Shown one piece after another: positions 12,261 through 23,027 of a stretch of 64,000 nt of DNA. The notes beneath the pieces were generated by a model, which did not search any database, was not told the DNA's origin, and saw only the letters and a list, made by a program, of their open reading frames with translations. How positions within the stretch are numbered: position 1 is the stretch's first letter; every line of letters starts with the position of its first letter. The position numbers and the translations under genes were made by a program. Origin of the DNA: Sialis fuliginosa (taxonomy: Eukaryota > Arthropoda > Insecta > Megaloptera > Sialidae). The DNA lies in the NCBI GenBank assembly GCA_961205875.1, contig OY540812.1, forward strand, positions 11,284,001 through 11,348,000, written 5' to 3'.

Positions 12261-12734
12261 CTGCATAATTAATATAAATGACAGATAAAAGCAAAGTTTT
12301 TGTGATAACTGAATATTCGGTGGTTGGCAACTATTTTTAACAATATACCATTCATTAAAATGTGCTGTATACATTTTTCATGATGGGTCCATAATAAATG
12401 ATAAATAAATAATTCAAGAGGATTAGAATGTTAAATTACTATTGGTTTATTAAGTATTTAAAACATAACATAAAATCAAAAATACGAATTATTGTTTGAT
12501 ATTCATAGTCCCGGCATGCATATAACAAATGAATAATATTAATTATTCATTTTAGTTATAGGAACAGATAATTATATAGCTGGTGTATCGACTATACACA
12601 ATTTGAGCTTAAATTAAATAAAGTTACATATGTTCAAAACATATTTTTAACTTCCTAACAGGATGTTATTGTAATCGGTTCGAAAATCAAAATAAAAAAT
12701 GTCAACATATTTTTATGTTTCAAGGTCACTATAG

Positions 12735-13330
12735 TATATTTACACTATTTTCAGAAAGATGTATGTGCGTGTGTGTGTTACGTGCACGAAATCTCGCAAA
12801 TAAAAAATGCTATTGACTTCGTTGAGGTACCAATCGAAGCGCCTTGACGTGAATATGATCTGAAAAGAATAATTTTTCGAAATTCAACTCCTACGGGGGT
12901 AAAAAGGGGTGTAAAAGTTTGTGTGGGTAAATATTTTTTTGGTCAGATCTTCTTGAAACTTAGCATAAATATTCTACAATACAAATAATAAAATATGTAT
13001 TTCAGTATTATTTTTTATTATACGTGCCTAAACAGCCATTGAAGGGGTGAAAACCACCCTCAAAATTTGAATTTTAGAAAACTATTATTCATAATACTAA
13101 GGTGAGTTTTATTTCTGACAAATTCCATTAAAACTTTTCATATAAATACATATTAAAAAAAATATTCACATAAACTATGATGTATGGAAACAAAAAATAA
13201 TCAGTTTTCAAGTATTTATAGTCATACCATGTTAAGAAGTTGGTTGTGTGCACCTCAAAGGTCGAACCAACGGCTTGTTCTACAAAGGTTTCTGTCGAGA
13301 TATGGAAGTAATATGTGTTTCTAAAAAACT
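12735..13330 (+). mobile_element. Degenerate RTE/SINE-type retroposon fragment
   Basis: This contains blocks common in insect non-coding retroposons: TTGACTTCGTTGAGG, then AAATTCAACTCCTACGGGGG and TAAAAAGGGGTG, then 'AGATCTTCTTGAAACTTAGC' and a GGGGTGAAAACCACCCTC block near 13047. A shorter cousin with 'AGGGGTTGAATTTCCGAAAA' lies at 48898-49330. No open frame. Boundaries are approximate. Confidence 0.45.
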
Positions 13331-14085
13331 TTTTCTATAAAACATAATTTTTTCCATAAAATGAGTATTAAAAAAATTAAGACAACATACATAAATATGA
13401 ACATTTCTTAACGCATGTAATTGTATTGAGTAATACGTTTGATACGGATTTATTTGTTGAATTCTTTGTTTGTGTTTACAATTAGTTACAATTGTCTATG
13501 TGGCTTTAAAAATTCCTGCATATCAACCATCGCTTATCATATAATTAAAAATAATTCACGTGTTTAATTCATTTTCTACGGCATATATAAATAAAAACAA
13601 CAAATCTTACATATCTAAAGGTCCACAATAAAACGTAATTAAAAATATTGATTGTTGAAGACTGTATCGATAATAATTGATTACAAACAATATAATAATT
13701 AAATGTTAGTCGTTGGTTTTTATTTATAATTGCGAGTAAATATTGTAATTGTGAAACTGATAACTAATAATTATAATACTAGGTGAAAATAGATATTTGT
13801 AACCAGGCAGGATTAATAGCTCAATGTTGATAAATCTAATTAAATTTGATTATTTTTTTCTTCGGTCTTTCCAAATCAAGGACTTAAAATTTATTATTGT
13901 CGCCTTTTGCATATGAGTGGAGCAACATCATTTGTCTTCATATGAACAAAAATATATAAGGTACTGGAACCAGTCTTGCATCATACCCCAGTGTTGGATT
14001 CTAATTTAATTAAATATACTAAATGAGAAATATTTGTTGATATTTAATTACTGCCATTACTAAATCATAATTTATAGTCACTTAA

Positions 14086-14696
14086 AGTAGTTCTCGTGCT
14101 ACAGTACCAACAAAAAGTTACGCTCATAATACCATAGTAAAATATCGAAAATAATTGCGTTGCTACAGAGAATTTTTGATCATGTCTATACCCAAAGCCG
14201 TCTATACAGATTATTATACACACAATCATACTATGAATATATTTTCATTATTTTATGACTAAACGCTTCGACAGATTTTGATAAAAAACTACCAAATAGT
14301 AAAGGGTTATTATTATGATATGTGATAAAAAACTCAAAATGATTGACCGTTTTGTTTTTGAAATATAATTAAATTTCAAATATGAAACGGTCAATCATTT
14401 TGTTTTTGAAATACAAGGTCAATCATTTGGAATTTTTTATCACATATCAGAATAATAAACCTTTATTGTTTGATAGTTTTTTATCAAAATCTATCGAAGT
14501 TTTAGTCATGAAAATGGAAATAATACAAACTTGATATAGCGGATACGTACAAAAGTGGCAAACTTTGATGACAATTATCTCGAGTTTAAAACGGTCGATC
14601 TCTTTAAAATTTCACGATTGGATAGATATCATTATTCTTTTTATGCCCTGATTTTTTAAAAAATTCTATCGAAATGACGTTTGCATGAGAACTGCC
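14086..14696. mobile_element. piggyBac-type MITE (TSD TTAA) nested in another MITE
   Basis: TTAA occurs at 14082-14085 and 14697-14700. Removing everything between them restores the continuous sequence found in the uninterrupted sister copy at 31259 (...TAGTCAC-TTAA-CTGTAAAAC versus that copy's complement). The ends AGTAGTTCTCGTGC and GCATGAGAACTGCC are inverted repeats (11 of 14 matching). The centre is a long hairpin (14240-14525). No transposase is encoded. The TTAA target with clean duplication is the signature of piggyBac-type transposition. Confidence 0.85.
14240..14525. repeat. Long inverted repeat (hairpin), core of the TTAA element
   Basis: The left arm (about 14240-14349; GATTTTGATAAAAAACTACC ... 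GATATGTGATAAAAAACTC) is mirrored by the right arm (about 14417-14525; TTTTTTATCACATATC ... GATAGTTTTTTATCAAAATC). Arm identity is high over roughly 110 bp. The loop holds two inverted copies of an AATGATTGACCGTTT / AAACGGTCAATCATT motif. Transcribed, it would fold into a long double-stranded RNA. Confidence 0.85.
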
Positions 14697-15037
14697 TTAA
14701 CTGTAAAACAGTTTAATTTGATGACATTGAGCCAATAGGTGTCAAAATGGTCGACATTTAAACTAATAATTAGTACAATTAATTAATGAATTATCATATT
14801 AACATAGAATATGCTTTACAATGTTTCAAATTTTACGATTCTTTATTTTAAAACTTTTGTGTCGTAAGTACTTATCATTTTGTAATCATAACCAAGTGCG
14901 TCCATCACAGGGTACCCATTACTGGAGAAAAAAACATAAATAAAATAATAGGCTATAATTTAAAAAAAACTATATTTGCGGACTTTGGTAAATAAATCAA
15001 TCCCAAAAAACAGGGGGCCAAGACTGTAAGTACCTTA

Positions 15038-15748
15038 TAACTCTCCTGGAGGAACCAACAATTATTTAACGCATTGGTAATATTCACGGTCGTTTAAAGC
15101 TGTTTATGGAAGGGTCCCCCTTTCAAAATTTTAAGAAATAGCATAGTTTAATTCTATGAGACACATGTATTTATATTATTCGTTTTCATAAAATTAGCTT
15201 AAACATACCGTAATACCGGTATTCAGTATTTGGTCCGGTATTGTAAACGTTACTGTTCTTCCTAGTGAGACAGTTATAGAGCCTGTATACTTTAAATAAC
15301 ATATTTTTATTAGAACTTTCAAAAAGTGAAATTTATATAGGGTTATTCACTCCTCTCTATAATCACTAGTCTTTGATAATGGTATAAATTCAAATATTGA
15401 AATTAGAATTAATATTTCATGATGTATTTGTATAATTGCATTGAGTCATGTCATTTTACGATCTATGCAATTACCATAAAACAACTAAAATAGATGATAT
15501 ATAAATTTTTATGTTCTAATATCAGTAACGTATTTACCTATAATGTGTTATTTACTTTAAATCTTTTATTTATTTTTTAATAAAAATACAGTATTTCACA
15601 AAGCAAGTAAATACACAGGTTACCTCAGTATCTTTTGACCAATCAGCTTGGGCAGTGGGCACCCTAGATGACGTATTTTCCTTCCTCGCGTCGAGGTACC
15701 TTGAGAATTGCATACATTTTTTTATAAAAGGCCATTTTTTGGTTTTTT
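15038..15748. other. Non-coding stretch
   Basis: No gene recognised. A somewhat GC-richer patch at about 15620-15700 (CAATCAGCTTGGGCAGTGGG, CCTTCCTCGCGTCGAGG) has no identified function. Confidence 0.45.
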
Positions 15749-15927
15749 AAAGCAATGATAATAAATGTATACCTAGTAATATAGGAGGTACATACGTCAC
15801 CACTGCTTTAAGATCACTGATTTCTACTTAATGCGCATGCGTCAAGATCATTCATTTATATTTAATACCTCGCAGATAGCATTAGCTTAGTTTTCGCTCG
15901 AGAGCAAGTTCTTTATAATACTGGATA
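15749..15927 (+). mobile_element. MITE family B, 5'-truncated copy
   Basis: The internal block AAAGCAATGATAATAAATGT matches the 5656 copy (AAAGCAGTGGTAATAAATGT). The right end CCTCGCAGATAGCATTAGCT ... TTCTTTATAATACTGGATA is a degenerate family B terminus. The left terminus is missing. Confidence 0.65.
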
Positions 15928-17187
15928 TCAGTAAATTTTTATTACCTGTTGGAAATATGATAAAAACTATTAGATATAAGCAGTGGGTTTTTGAAAAGTA
16001 AGTAGCAAAGTAAGTTAAAGAAAAAGTTTGAAGTCGTTTTTCATTTTGTATTGTATTAACCCTGAACATGAAGTCTATATAAATATCTTATGTATGGGCC
16101 TTATATTTTCTAGTTACAGTTCTGTTTAGTATGTCAAATGGAAAACTAATTCTGCTGTAAACACGATCGTTCAAAATACCAATAGTGATTACCAAACGAA
16201 ATGGAAAATAGTTTGGTGAGTGTATATTGCCCATGAGTTTTTATTGCATTGTTGAATTTTTAGAGTTAATAAAGCGCTTCTTATTACATTAATTTGTATT
16301 GTTGAGAATCGATTAAAATAATTACCATAAAATCAATTATTTCAGCAATTATAATGACATATTAGATAATTTCGTAGAAACACTGCGAATAATTAATACG
16401 GGTTATTAATGTTAATTTGATATACGATTTTAAATATCTCAATGATTTTATATCTTTACTAATATACATTTTAAATTTTCAATAGCCAAAACGATTGTTC
16501 TCACAGTCCACTTTACAATCGCGACAAATAAATTAAAAAATAACTGCTCCTATCTCCAGTACAAAAATAAACAAATTTGCAGAATGTTGATTTTATCAAA
16601 TTGACAACTGATTGTATCATTTATCAATACTAATAATGTATAAATCTATAGGTCTTGATTATACAATATAGTAATAATAATAATAAATATTTTGGAACTT
16701 TAAAGTCTATGATACTTTTTATAATTTTGCTGTCTGTATGTTTCTTTCTAATTTTCTGAAGCAGGGTATCTTTAATAAATAATACATTTATAACATAAGT
16801 ATAATCACCGAAATTCTTTGAGATTTTATTTATCACTGAAGTAGTAGAAAAATTTAAATGTTAATAAAATAGATTAAATGAAAGGCATATATTGGTAGCT
16901 TGTATATTTTACATATATATATATATATGTAAAAATCTATCTATTATATAAAAACAATAGCTTTTATATAATAAATGCAAGAACTAGATCTTCATAATAA
17001 TATTTAACAAATTTATGATACAAAAATGTTGAGTCAAGAATATTTTAGGTTAGTATGTATAGATTTTATTAACTTCTTTCCTTAAAAATATAAAGTAAAA
17101 ATATAAAGACCATTATTACTGACAGCAATTATTTAATAATTATACACTATTGCTCGATATTAAATAGAAATTGAATCTAATTGGCTA
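15928..17187. other. AT-rich non-coding stretch with a small TA palindrome
   Basis: No gene seen. At 16907-16934 the sequence TTTTACATATATATATATAT followed by ATGTAAAA is a perfect hairpin, likely simple-repeat slippage. Confidence 0.5.
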
Positions 17188-17335
17188 GCTTGCAAACACT
17201 TTGAACGATGTATTAATTTTGTGATATTTTGTTTGTGTATGTATTTGTTTTGGAATTCAGAACAGTGGTACTTCAATTTACTAAAACACAATTGGTAAAT
17301 CTGGCCATACAAGGTATTTTTACATACGTATTGAG
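17188..17335 (+). mobile_element. Old relic of MITE family A
   Basis: GGCTAGCTTGCAAACACTTT then GTATTAATTTTGTGAT and ACAGTGGTACTTCAATT follow the same order as internal blocks of the copies at 51591 and 61870. Both TIRs are gone. Divergence is much greater than between the other copies, so this is an older insertion. Confidence 0.45.
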
Positions 17336-17563
17336 ACCCATCTGTTTTTTCCGTATTATATTCCTGTTTAGGAGATCTATACAGCGATATAATATTTTAT
17401 ATATATAGAGATAAAATATATGTATATATAAAAAAAACTTTCTTATACATTATTTTATTAAATGGTTTTGGGCTTAATTTTAGAAATATTTGTATTTTTG
17501 TGTGACCGTAGCTTAAACAATGCACCACCTACATATTAATGTAAAATTTAGTTATTTTATACA

Positions 17564-17660
17564 GGGTGTTCGTTAAAAAATGTAATGTTAATTTTCGAAT
17601 TTTTAAAACTGATTTTTTTAATGGAATATAAGGTATTTATTTTGTGAATCTTACGTAGGT
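17564..17660 (+). mobile_element. One end of an ACAGGGTGTT-type MITE
   Basis: TACAGGGTGTTCGTTAAAAA resembles the terminus of the widespread insect CAGGGTG elements (compare 20800 and 56714 here). No partner end was found, so only the left end is claimed. Confidence 0.35.
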
Positions 17661-18395
17661 ATGTATCTTTCAATGCCATACAATTTTTGTACATCATATA
17701 ATATATATACTTAAATTCATTAATTATTGACATTATTATATTATTTCTATTTTGGTAATATTCATTAACATGTTACATATTAAACACCAATATAATTCAA
17801 AAATAATACTGACCAAATCAAATAATTTAATGAAAGGAGCTGAACGTGCAAATATAATAATTTCACCGAAGAAAAAACTTTAGATGCATTTAAATCAGCA
17901 GTGGGTTATTGACATTGCAGTTTGTTTGCGCCCTTGAATAGTCATCACAGAATGTGTCATGTGTTAGACATCAACATATACATATGCAAACTAAACAGTA
18001 TGTACATAAGTCTACATACGTATCAACTAGTGTGGAAAAAGTATGTATGGAAAATCGAATTAATTGGTTGTAATATTGTACATTTGTATCCATGTTTTAA
18101 TTGTAACACTCTTAGCGTAACGTATTTTGGAAGTATAATTTTTGTCTGATTAGAGGTATTTTCAATTAATTTTTATTTTATTAAAAACTGTCATGGGTGC
18201 CACACAAATAAATCCGTCAGGCTAACAGATAAGAGAAAAGGAAAATAAATTTAATTATGGAGTAACTTTTTTATAATATAATTTTAAAAAACAATTACTT
18301 CATTATTATTTTTTTGAAAGTATTCCTTACAACTTTTATTAAAAAATATTTTTCAAATACACAACCGTTCAAAAACAATTCGAAAAAGAAGAAAA

Positions 18396-18546
18396 ATATG
18401 TTTCCTGTTAGATCTAATTAGATCTATTTATTTTAAATTTAGATTTGCGTAGATCTAATTGTTAGTAGATAAGTACCTATATGATAATCATCGTAGATCA
18501 AAATTTTGAAATAAGATCTAATTTGATCTTAGTTATTTTTCCCGGG
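18396..18546. mobile_element. Second CCCGGGAAAAA fold-back element
   Basis: The right end GATCTTAGTTATTTTTCCCGGG, read as its complement, starts CCCGGGAAAAATAACTAAG, as at 5232. The left arm AAAAATATGTTTCCTGTTAG then ATCTAATTAGATCT mirrors it. Repeated AGATCTAATT blocks fill the centre. It is shorter and more decayed than the 5232 copy. Confidence 0.6.
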
Positions 18547-18964
18547 CATATACTCGGATAATAATATTTTTTATAAATCTAAATTAAACGCTATTAATAT
18601 TATTTTTTTACACTTCATAATTCTTTATTATATGTCAACTGTAACAAGAAAAAGATGCAATGTAAATAATCGATTTGTAATCTAGTTAGAATTTTATTGC
18701 CTATGACATAAATGAAATTAAAAGATTCAACCGGACCAATTTAATTTCTTAATCAGTAATAACACTTAAATATAAAATGTACTTGTTTCAATGTTACTTT
18801 GTACAGATTGACTGCTATAATATTAGTTTAATTGAACTAGTATAATTGTATTTTCTTATTCAATACCTATACAATTAAATGATAAACAAAATAACAGTTT
18901 AAAATATTAATATTTTATTGATAAACTACAAAGTTCTCGCGGTATTAAGATGATTTCACTTTTG

Positions 18965-19400
18965 TAAGGGAGCCCCGGACAAAGTGGATAGCTTAAAGTT
19001 TGTGGGTTTATAAAAATATATTTTGTAAGGATAAGTAAAAGTGTTTATGTTCATATTAGTTTTTATTTATTATAATTCTAGAAATAATCGCATTTTGTTG
19101 TGCAATAGTTTTAACAAAATATATTTTGAAATATTTGGAAAGGGAGAAATATTCGTTTTGTCCTGATACCGGGGTGGAGCGAAAAATTTTAATGATATGA
19201 AAATTATAATAATATTTTATCACATCAATTTACAAGTTTTTAAAATCTTTGTCGAGAGGGTATAACTACATGTTCAGTAAAAATTGCAAGTTTCTACATA
19301 ATATAGCTATAGTTCACAAGATACATATATTGGTTTAACTGGAAAGGACGGACGGAGGACAAAGTGAGATTTATTGGGTTTCTTCGGAACTCTAAAAAGT
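18965..19400 (-). mobile_element. Degenerate GGGTTCCGAAG-type element
   Basis: The block at 19345-19397 (GGACGGACGGAGGACAAAGT ... TTTCTTCGGAACTC) is the reverse complement of the left end of the element at 26518 (GGGTTCCGAAGAAAGTCC ... GTCCGTCCGTCC). The AGGGAGCCCCGGACAAAGTGG string at about 18967 may belong to the other end, but the boundary is uncertain. Confidence 0.5.
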
Positions 19401-19687
19401 ATGTATTTGAAAATACCTCACAGAATTATTGTGTAAAGTGGATACTATATCAACTTTGCCCAGGGCACTGTTCACAAACTTATTGGTACCTAAAATTAAA
19501 CTTACCATATTGGTAAAAACTATCTATTAAAAATTTATGGTAAGAAAATATAGATACATGTATTTTAAAATTCTTCTTCTTCGTTATGAATTTTTTTCTG
19601 CTGAATTGACCTTTTCAGACAACTGACTTAAAATATAATATCAATAACATGACTTGCTTCACGATATATGAATTTATTGTGAAAAAC

Positions 19688-19893
19688 TTACAGTTGTATG
19701 CTGTGACATCGACTTGATAATGATTTTTTAGTCTTTTGATGTTAAATCTAAGGTTTCCATAAAATATTATTAGTCACGATACTGAACAGAAAAATTATCT
19801 AATTATTGGTGAAAACCGCATTGAAATCGGTTCAGTAATTCCCGAGTTTATAAACATCATACAAACGAACATTAATTTTTATATATAGAGATA
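19688..19893 (+). mobile_element. Retroposon family R, 3'-end copy
   Basis: ACTTACAGTTGTATGCTGTG through GAAATCGGTTCAGTAATTCC to TTTTTATATATAGAGAT matches the 3' half of the copies at 814 and 37594. The truncated 5' end, with a conserved 3' end, is what target-primed reverse transcription leaves behind. Confidence 0.75.
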
Positions 19894-20799
19894 TGAAAAC
19901 TAGGAAAAATAAGTTGCTTATAGAAAAATTTTAATGTCATGGTGTTGGATATTTTTTTGCAAAATAATACATCTATATGTTTCTTTGATTTGGGCTGTTT
20001 TTTATATACAATTAAACTCTAATATTTGATATTTACAATGCGAATACATGCATTAAAATAAATACAATAGATTTATTAATAGATTATATTTAAAAAATGC
20101 GCAGTAAATGTATGCAAATCGAAAATATTTTTAGAACATGATATAGATTTTAATTTGTATTATTTGAATATTAAATCATTTTGTTGAATAAATAATAATT
20201 AATAATAATAAATTTTAATGAATAAGAATAGTTAAATATTAATAGATTAGAATGTATTAAATAAATGAATCGATCTAAGAAACATTTAAATTATAGTTTA
20301 ATGGATTGTAAAATTTCATTACAAATCACTGATCGCTCTCTCCGTCTTGTGATCTTTATCCTCATATGATCACCTCAGAACTGTCTTCTCTGTTTACCTT
20401 ACCTCACTCTCTTCTATCTGACGAACAGCTTTAACTTTGTACATGTGTGCGTACGCAGACTGTGTCGCACACGAGGAAATCATGTAAGGTCTTCAAGTTG
20501 CAGTTCAACTTCCGACTGAATTAATTACCGTACATATAAATCTAACTGTAAAAATGTTTTCAGACTTATACACATATAACATGTCGCATGAATTTAATTG
20601 AAAACATATTTTGTAACGTGTATTTATGGTTAGTAATTATTTTTTCAAATGCTTCATGCCTACATATTTTAAATCAAACATGATTAAGTTCTTCTAATAT
20701 TTTAATTAAAAAATAAATAAAATTTATCCAGTCTATTTTTCATATTCAAAATATTCGAAATTTTGGAGCACTTTTTAACAGCGCCTCTGCTGTTCTATA
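19894..20799. other. Non-coding stretch with a moderately GC-rich patch
   Basis: The patch at about 20330-20500 (GATCGCTCTCTCCGTCTTGT, ACGCAGACTGTGTCGCACAC) is less AT-rich than its surroundings. There is no long open frame or recognisable protein; an untranslated exon or regulatory DNA is possible but unproven. Confidence 0.4.
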
Positions 20800-20986
20800 C
20801 AGGATGAGCCATATCAAGTGGAACAAACTCTAACAGTTAATCGAGAAAATTATTTATATGAACATGTGCCCGGAAATTCTTTATAAGGGAGCTATAGCTT
20901 CTTAAATATTATGTCCCAAAATAATCAATATTCGTTATCTATCGATTTTTACACATGATCATATAAACCTGATATGACTCACCCTG
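20800..20986. mobile_element. MITE with CAGGRTGAGYCATATC ends, TSD TA
   Basis: The left end CAGGATGAGCCATATCA and the right end TGATATGACTCACCCTG are inverted repeats with three mismatches in 17. TA sits on both sides (20798-20799 and 20987-20988). The 187-bp length and absence of any open frame are typical of a MITE. Confidence 0.82.
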
Positions 20987-21430
20987 TATAAGATATCTTT
21001 TTAAAGGTGAATGTTCTATGCATTATATCTCAGCTTTGCGCGATCCTACAGACTCCAACTTTTTTAAAAAATATAGTTTATATCATTATCTTTAAGACTA
21101 TCAAATGGCCTAAGACCGTCGAGACTCCCTTTCCCTATTATTAACAAATTAAAATTGATAAATTAACAAGACCGGGAAGGAGGTCCGATGTAATTAAATT
21201 TATAAAGGCATGAGAATTATTCAAATTAAATGAAAATGGAAATTAAAAAAAGTAAAATAAATAAAAGAAAGAAATATCTATACAAAAATGGACCCGGTAG
21301 GTGGCGCTGGAGTCGAGATATTTACGAAAATGTGTATTTATCGTCTGATTTTTAGACAAATTATTTTTGGGCAGAACTACGTTTGTTGGGTCAGCTAAAA
21401 CAACAATTACAACCCTCCATACATGATTAA

Positions 21431-21676
21431 TGTCCGGTATTATCAACCAATTTAAAGCTCCTTTAGCGCTAAATGCTCCTTTAACCTAAATTTTGTATAT
21501 TACAAACGTGATTTAAATCAATATTTAGGCTATCGATGAAAAATGTACATAATATGCGTTGTAAAAACATAGTGTAGAACAGTAAAAATCCATTTAATTA
21601 AATATATTATGCTTGGTTCTGTTAATAATATGACAGTTAGTAAAAGGAGCATTTAGTTAAACTTGATATACGGGTG
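21431..21676. mobile_element. Short TGTCCGGTATTAT-type MITE (related to families A and B)
   Basis: The left end TGTCCGGTATTATCAACC ... AGCTCCTTTAGC is preceded by TAA. The right end AAAGGAGCATTTAGTTAAAC ... ATATACGGGTG mirrors it with decay. The outer terminus is that of families A and B but the interior is different, making it a third member or a chimera. The right-hand duplication is not recognisable. Confidence 0.6.
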
Positions 21677-21683
21677 AAATTAT

Positions 21684-21730
21684 GAATCCCGTGCGAAGCT
21701 GGGACGAGTCAGCTTGTGTAATATAATATG
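21684..21730 (-). mobile_element. Scrap of an RTE-type retroposon
   Basis: The complement reads ...CAAGCTGACTCGTCCCAGCTTCGCACGGGATTC, a version of the 'CCCGGCTTCGCACGGG' motif common near the start of insect RTE/SINE repeats. Too short to bound properly. Confidence 0.4.
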
Positions 21731-22059
21731 ATGTACTCGTACCATTTATTTTACATTACATATAGAATATATTTGATGTTTATTTAATACAACTATAAAA
21801 AATTAATAAAAAGAGAGTACTTAATAAATAGATACTTCATACTTATATACACTGAAATTTTATTATATTTATTGTTAATAGATATATTGGTACTGTTAAT
21901 TTTTAGAAGAAATTATATCCAATCTCATTTAAATTTTTTCATCTGCAAGAATATACAAAAACTTTTTATGAAAAAAAACATGATGAGTTATAATTTTGTC
22001 AAAAAACACAAAAGCAGCCTCTAAAAAATACATTCAGACACAGCTGATATAACTTGTGT

Positions 22060-22170
22060 ATAAAACCTGTTGCACTCGGTCGCCGCGGCTGTGTTCAATC
22101 GGGTGGAATGGAATTGTGTGTGAATGGAGTTTAATTAAACACCGGCGTTTCGCGCCCGATTGTACGTGGC
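22060..22170. promoter_or_regulatory. GC/CpG-rich patch, possible regulatory DNA
   Basis: GCACTCGGTCGCCGCGGCTG, GTTTAATTAAAC, ACCGGCGTTTCGCGCCCGAT are clustered within about 100 bp. The GTTTAATTAAAC palindrome contains back-to-back TAAT/ATTA homeodomain-type cores. No TIR or open frame was found. The regulatory label is inference from composition only. Confidence 0.25.
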
Positions 22171-22442
22171 GAGGATAGGCATAAATAAATGATAGTGATT
22201 AGCATGTTTGTGCAATATTTTTAGACTGAAATTTCAAATTGGTGACTAATACATAATGCAGATAGTGTACTTGGTACAGTGGCAGCATATTTGAAGAAAA
22301 ATACGAACGGTTGAATTGGGCACGGAATATTTATTTATAAAATTGACTATTTCAGTAGATTAATTAGATCACATTGGGAAATATTTTTGATTTATCAGAA
22401 CATGATATAGGGAATATATATAATATTTGTATATTTTACAAA

Positions 22443-23019
22443 CTGTGGCGCCGGAACCAATTTTTTCTGGAGGGCAGTACGAACCTCAAAAATTAAGCTG
22501 ACCTAACTTTACTTGACGTTCTTAAAATTCAAAATTGACTTCAATTTTCTTTAGCTTGATTAATATTGTATTATTGGTTAAAAAATAAAATAAAATAGAA
22601 ATACAGTGGAACCTCGTTAGAGCGTTTTTAAAGAGACTGAGGGAAAACATGTACTAACGAGAAAAATATACTAACGAAATATTTTAACATGGGGTCTAAT
22701 GGAAGCATGCCGGGACCTAAAAAAATAAAAAAACGTAGATACTAACGAAGTTTCACTGTACTCACTTTTTATTTTTCTTTGTCTCTGAATAGACTCGTGG
22801 TTACATTTTATAATTTGTTTGTGAGCTTTAACATCAGTTTACAAATATTAAAAAAAATGTAAGAGTAAAAAAGTTACAGAAAACAGATTTTTATAATTGC
22901 ACGTCACTTCAAACAGGATCCAAATTTGGGTTGGGGGGGAGTAAGAAGTAATCATTCCCCCCCACTGAAAATGTTGGGAGGAAACTGCCCATCCTCTGCC
23001 CCCGACTCCGGTGCCACTG
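22443..23019. mobile_element. hAT-like MITE with exact 8-bp TSD, carrying a nested pogo MITE
   Basis: TTTACAAA occurs exactly at 22435-22442 and 23020-23027. The left end CTGTGGCGCCGGAACC and the right end's complement CAGTGGCACCGGAGTC form the TIR, continuing to a shared GGGCAGT. G/C-rich runs near the right end (GGGTTGGGGGGGAG, ATTCCCCCCC) are usual for this group. The pogo-like element at 22604-22758 lies inside, so it came later. No transposase sequence. Confidence 0.88.
22604..22758. mobile_element. pogo/Tigger-like MITE, TSD TA, nested
   Basis: The left end CAGTGGAACCTCGTTAG and right end CTAACGAAGTTTCACTG are inverted with two mismatches in 17. TA is on both sides (22602-22603 and 22759-22760). 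CTAACGA motifs recur inside. The TIR matches that of the element at 28320, which retains pogo-type transposase sequence. That link, plus the CAGTG...TCGTTA style of terminus, supports the family call. Confidence 0.87.
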
Positions 23020-23027
23020 TTTACAAA

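Larger units (their letters stand above)
13959..15035 (+). mobile_element. AGGTACTGG MITE (TSD TA), split by a nested insertion
   Basis: The TIRs are AGGTACTGGAACCAGTCTTG (left) and ...AGACTGTAAGTACCT (right), with TA at 13957-13958 and 15036-15037. Subtracting the nested element at 14086-14696 leaves about 460 bp that align with the copies at 31259, 32447 and 55597. Shared blocks include ACATTTAAACTAATAATTAG, CTTATCATTTTGTAATCAT and CCATTACTGGAGAAAA. It is the fullest example here of two elements arriving in a readable order: this MITE first, the TTAA element second. Confidence 0.88.
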
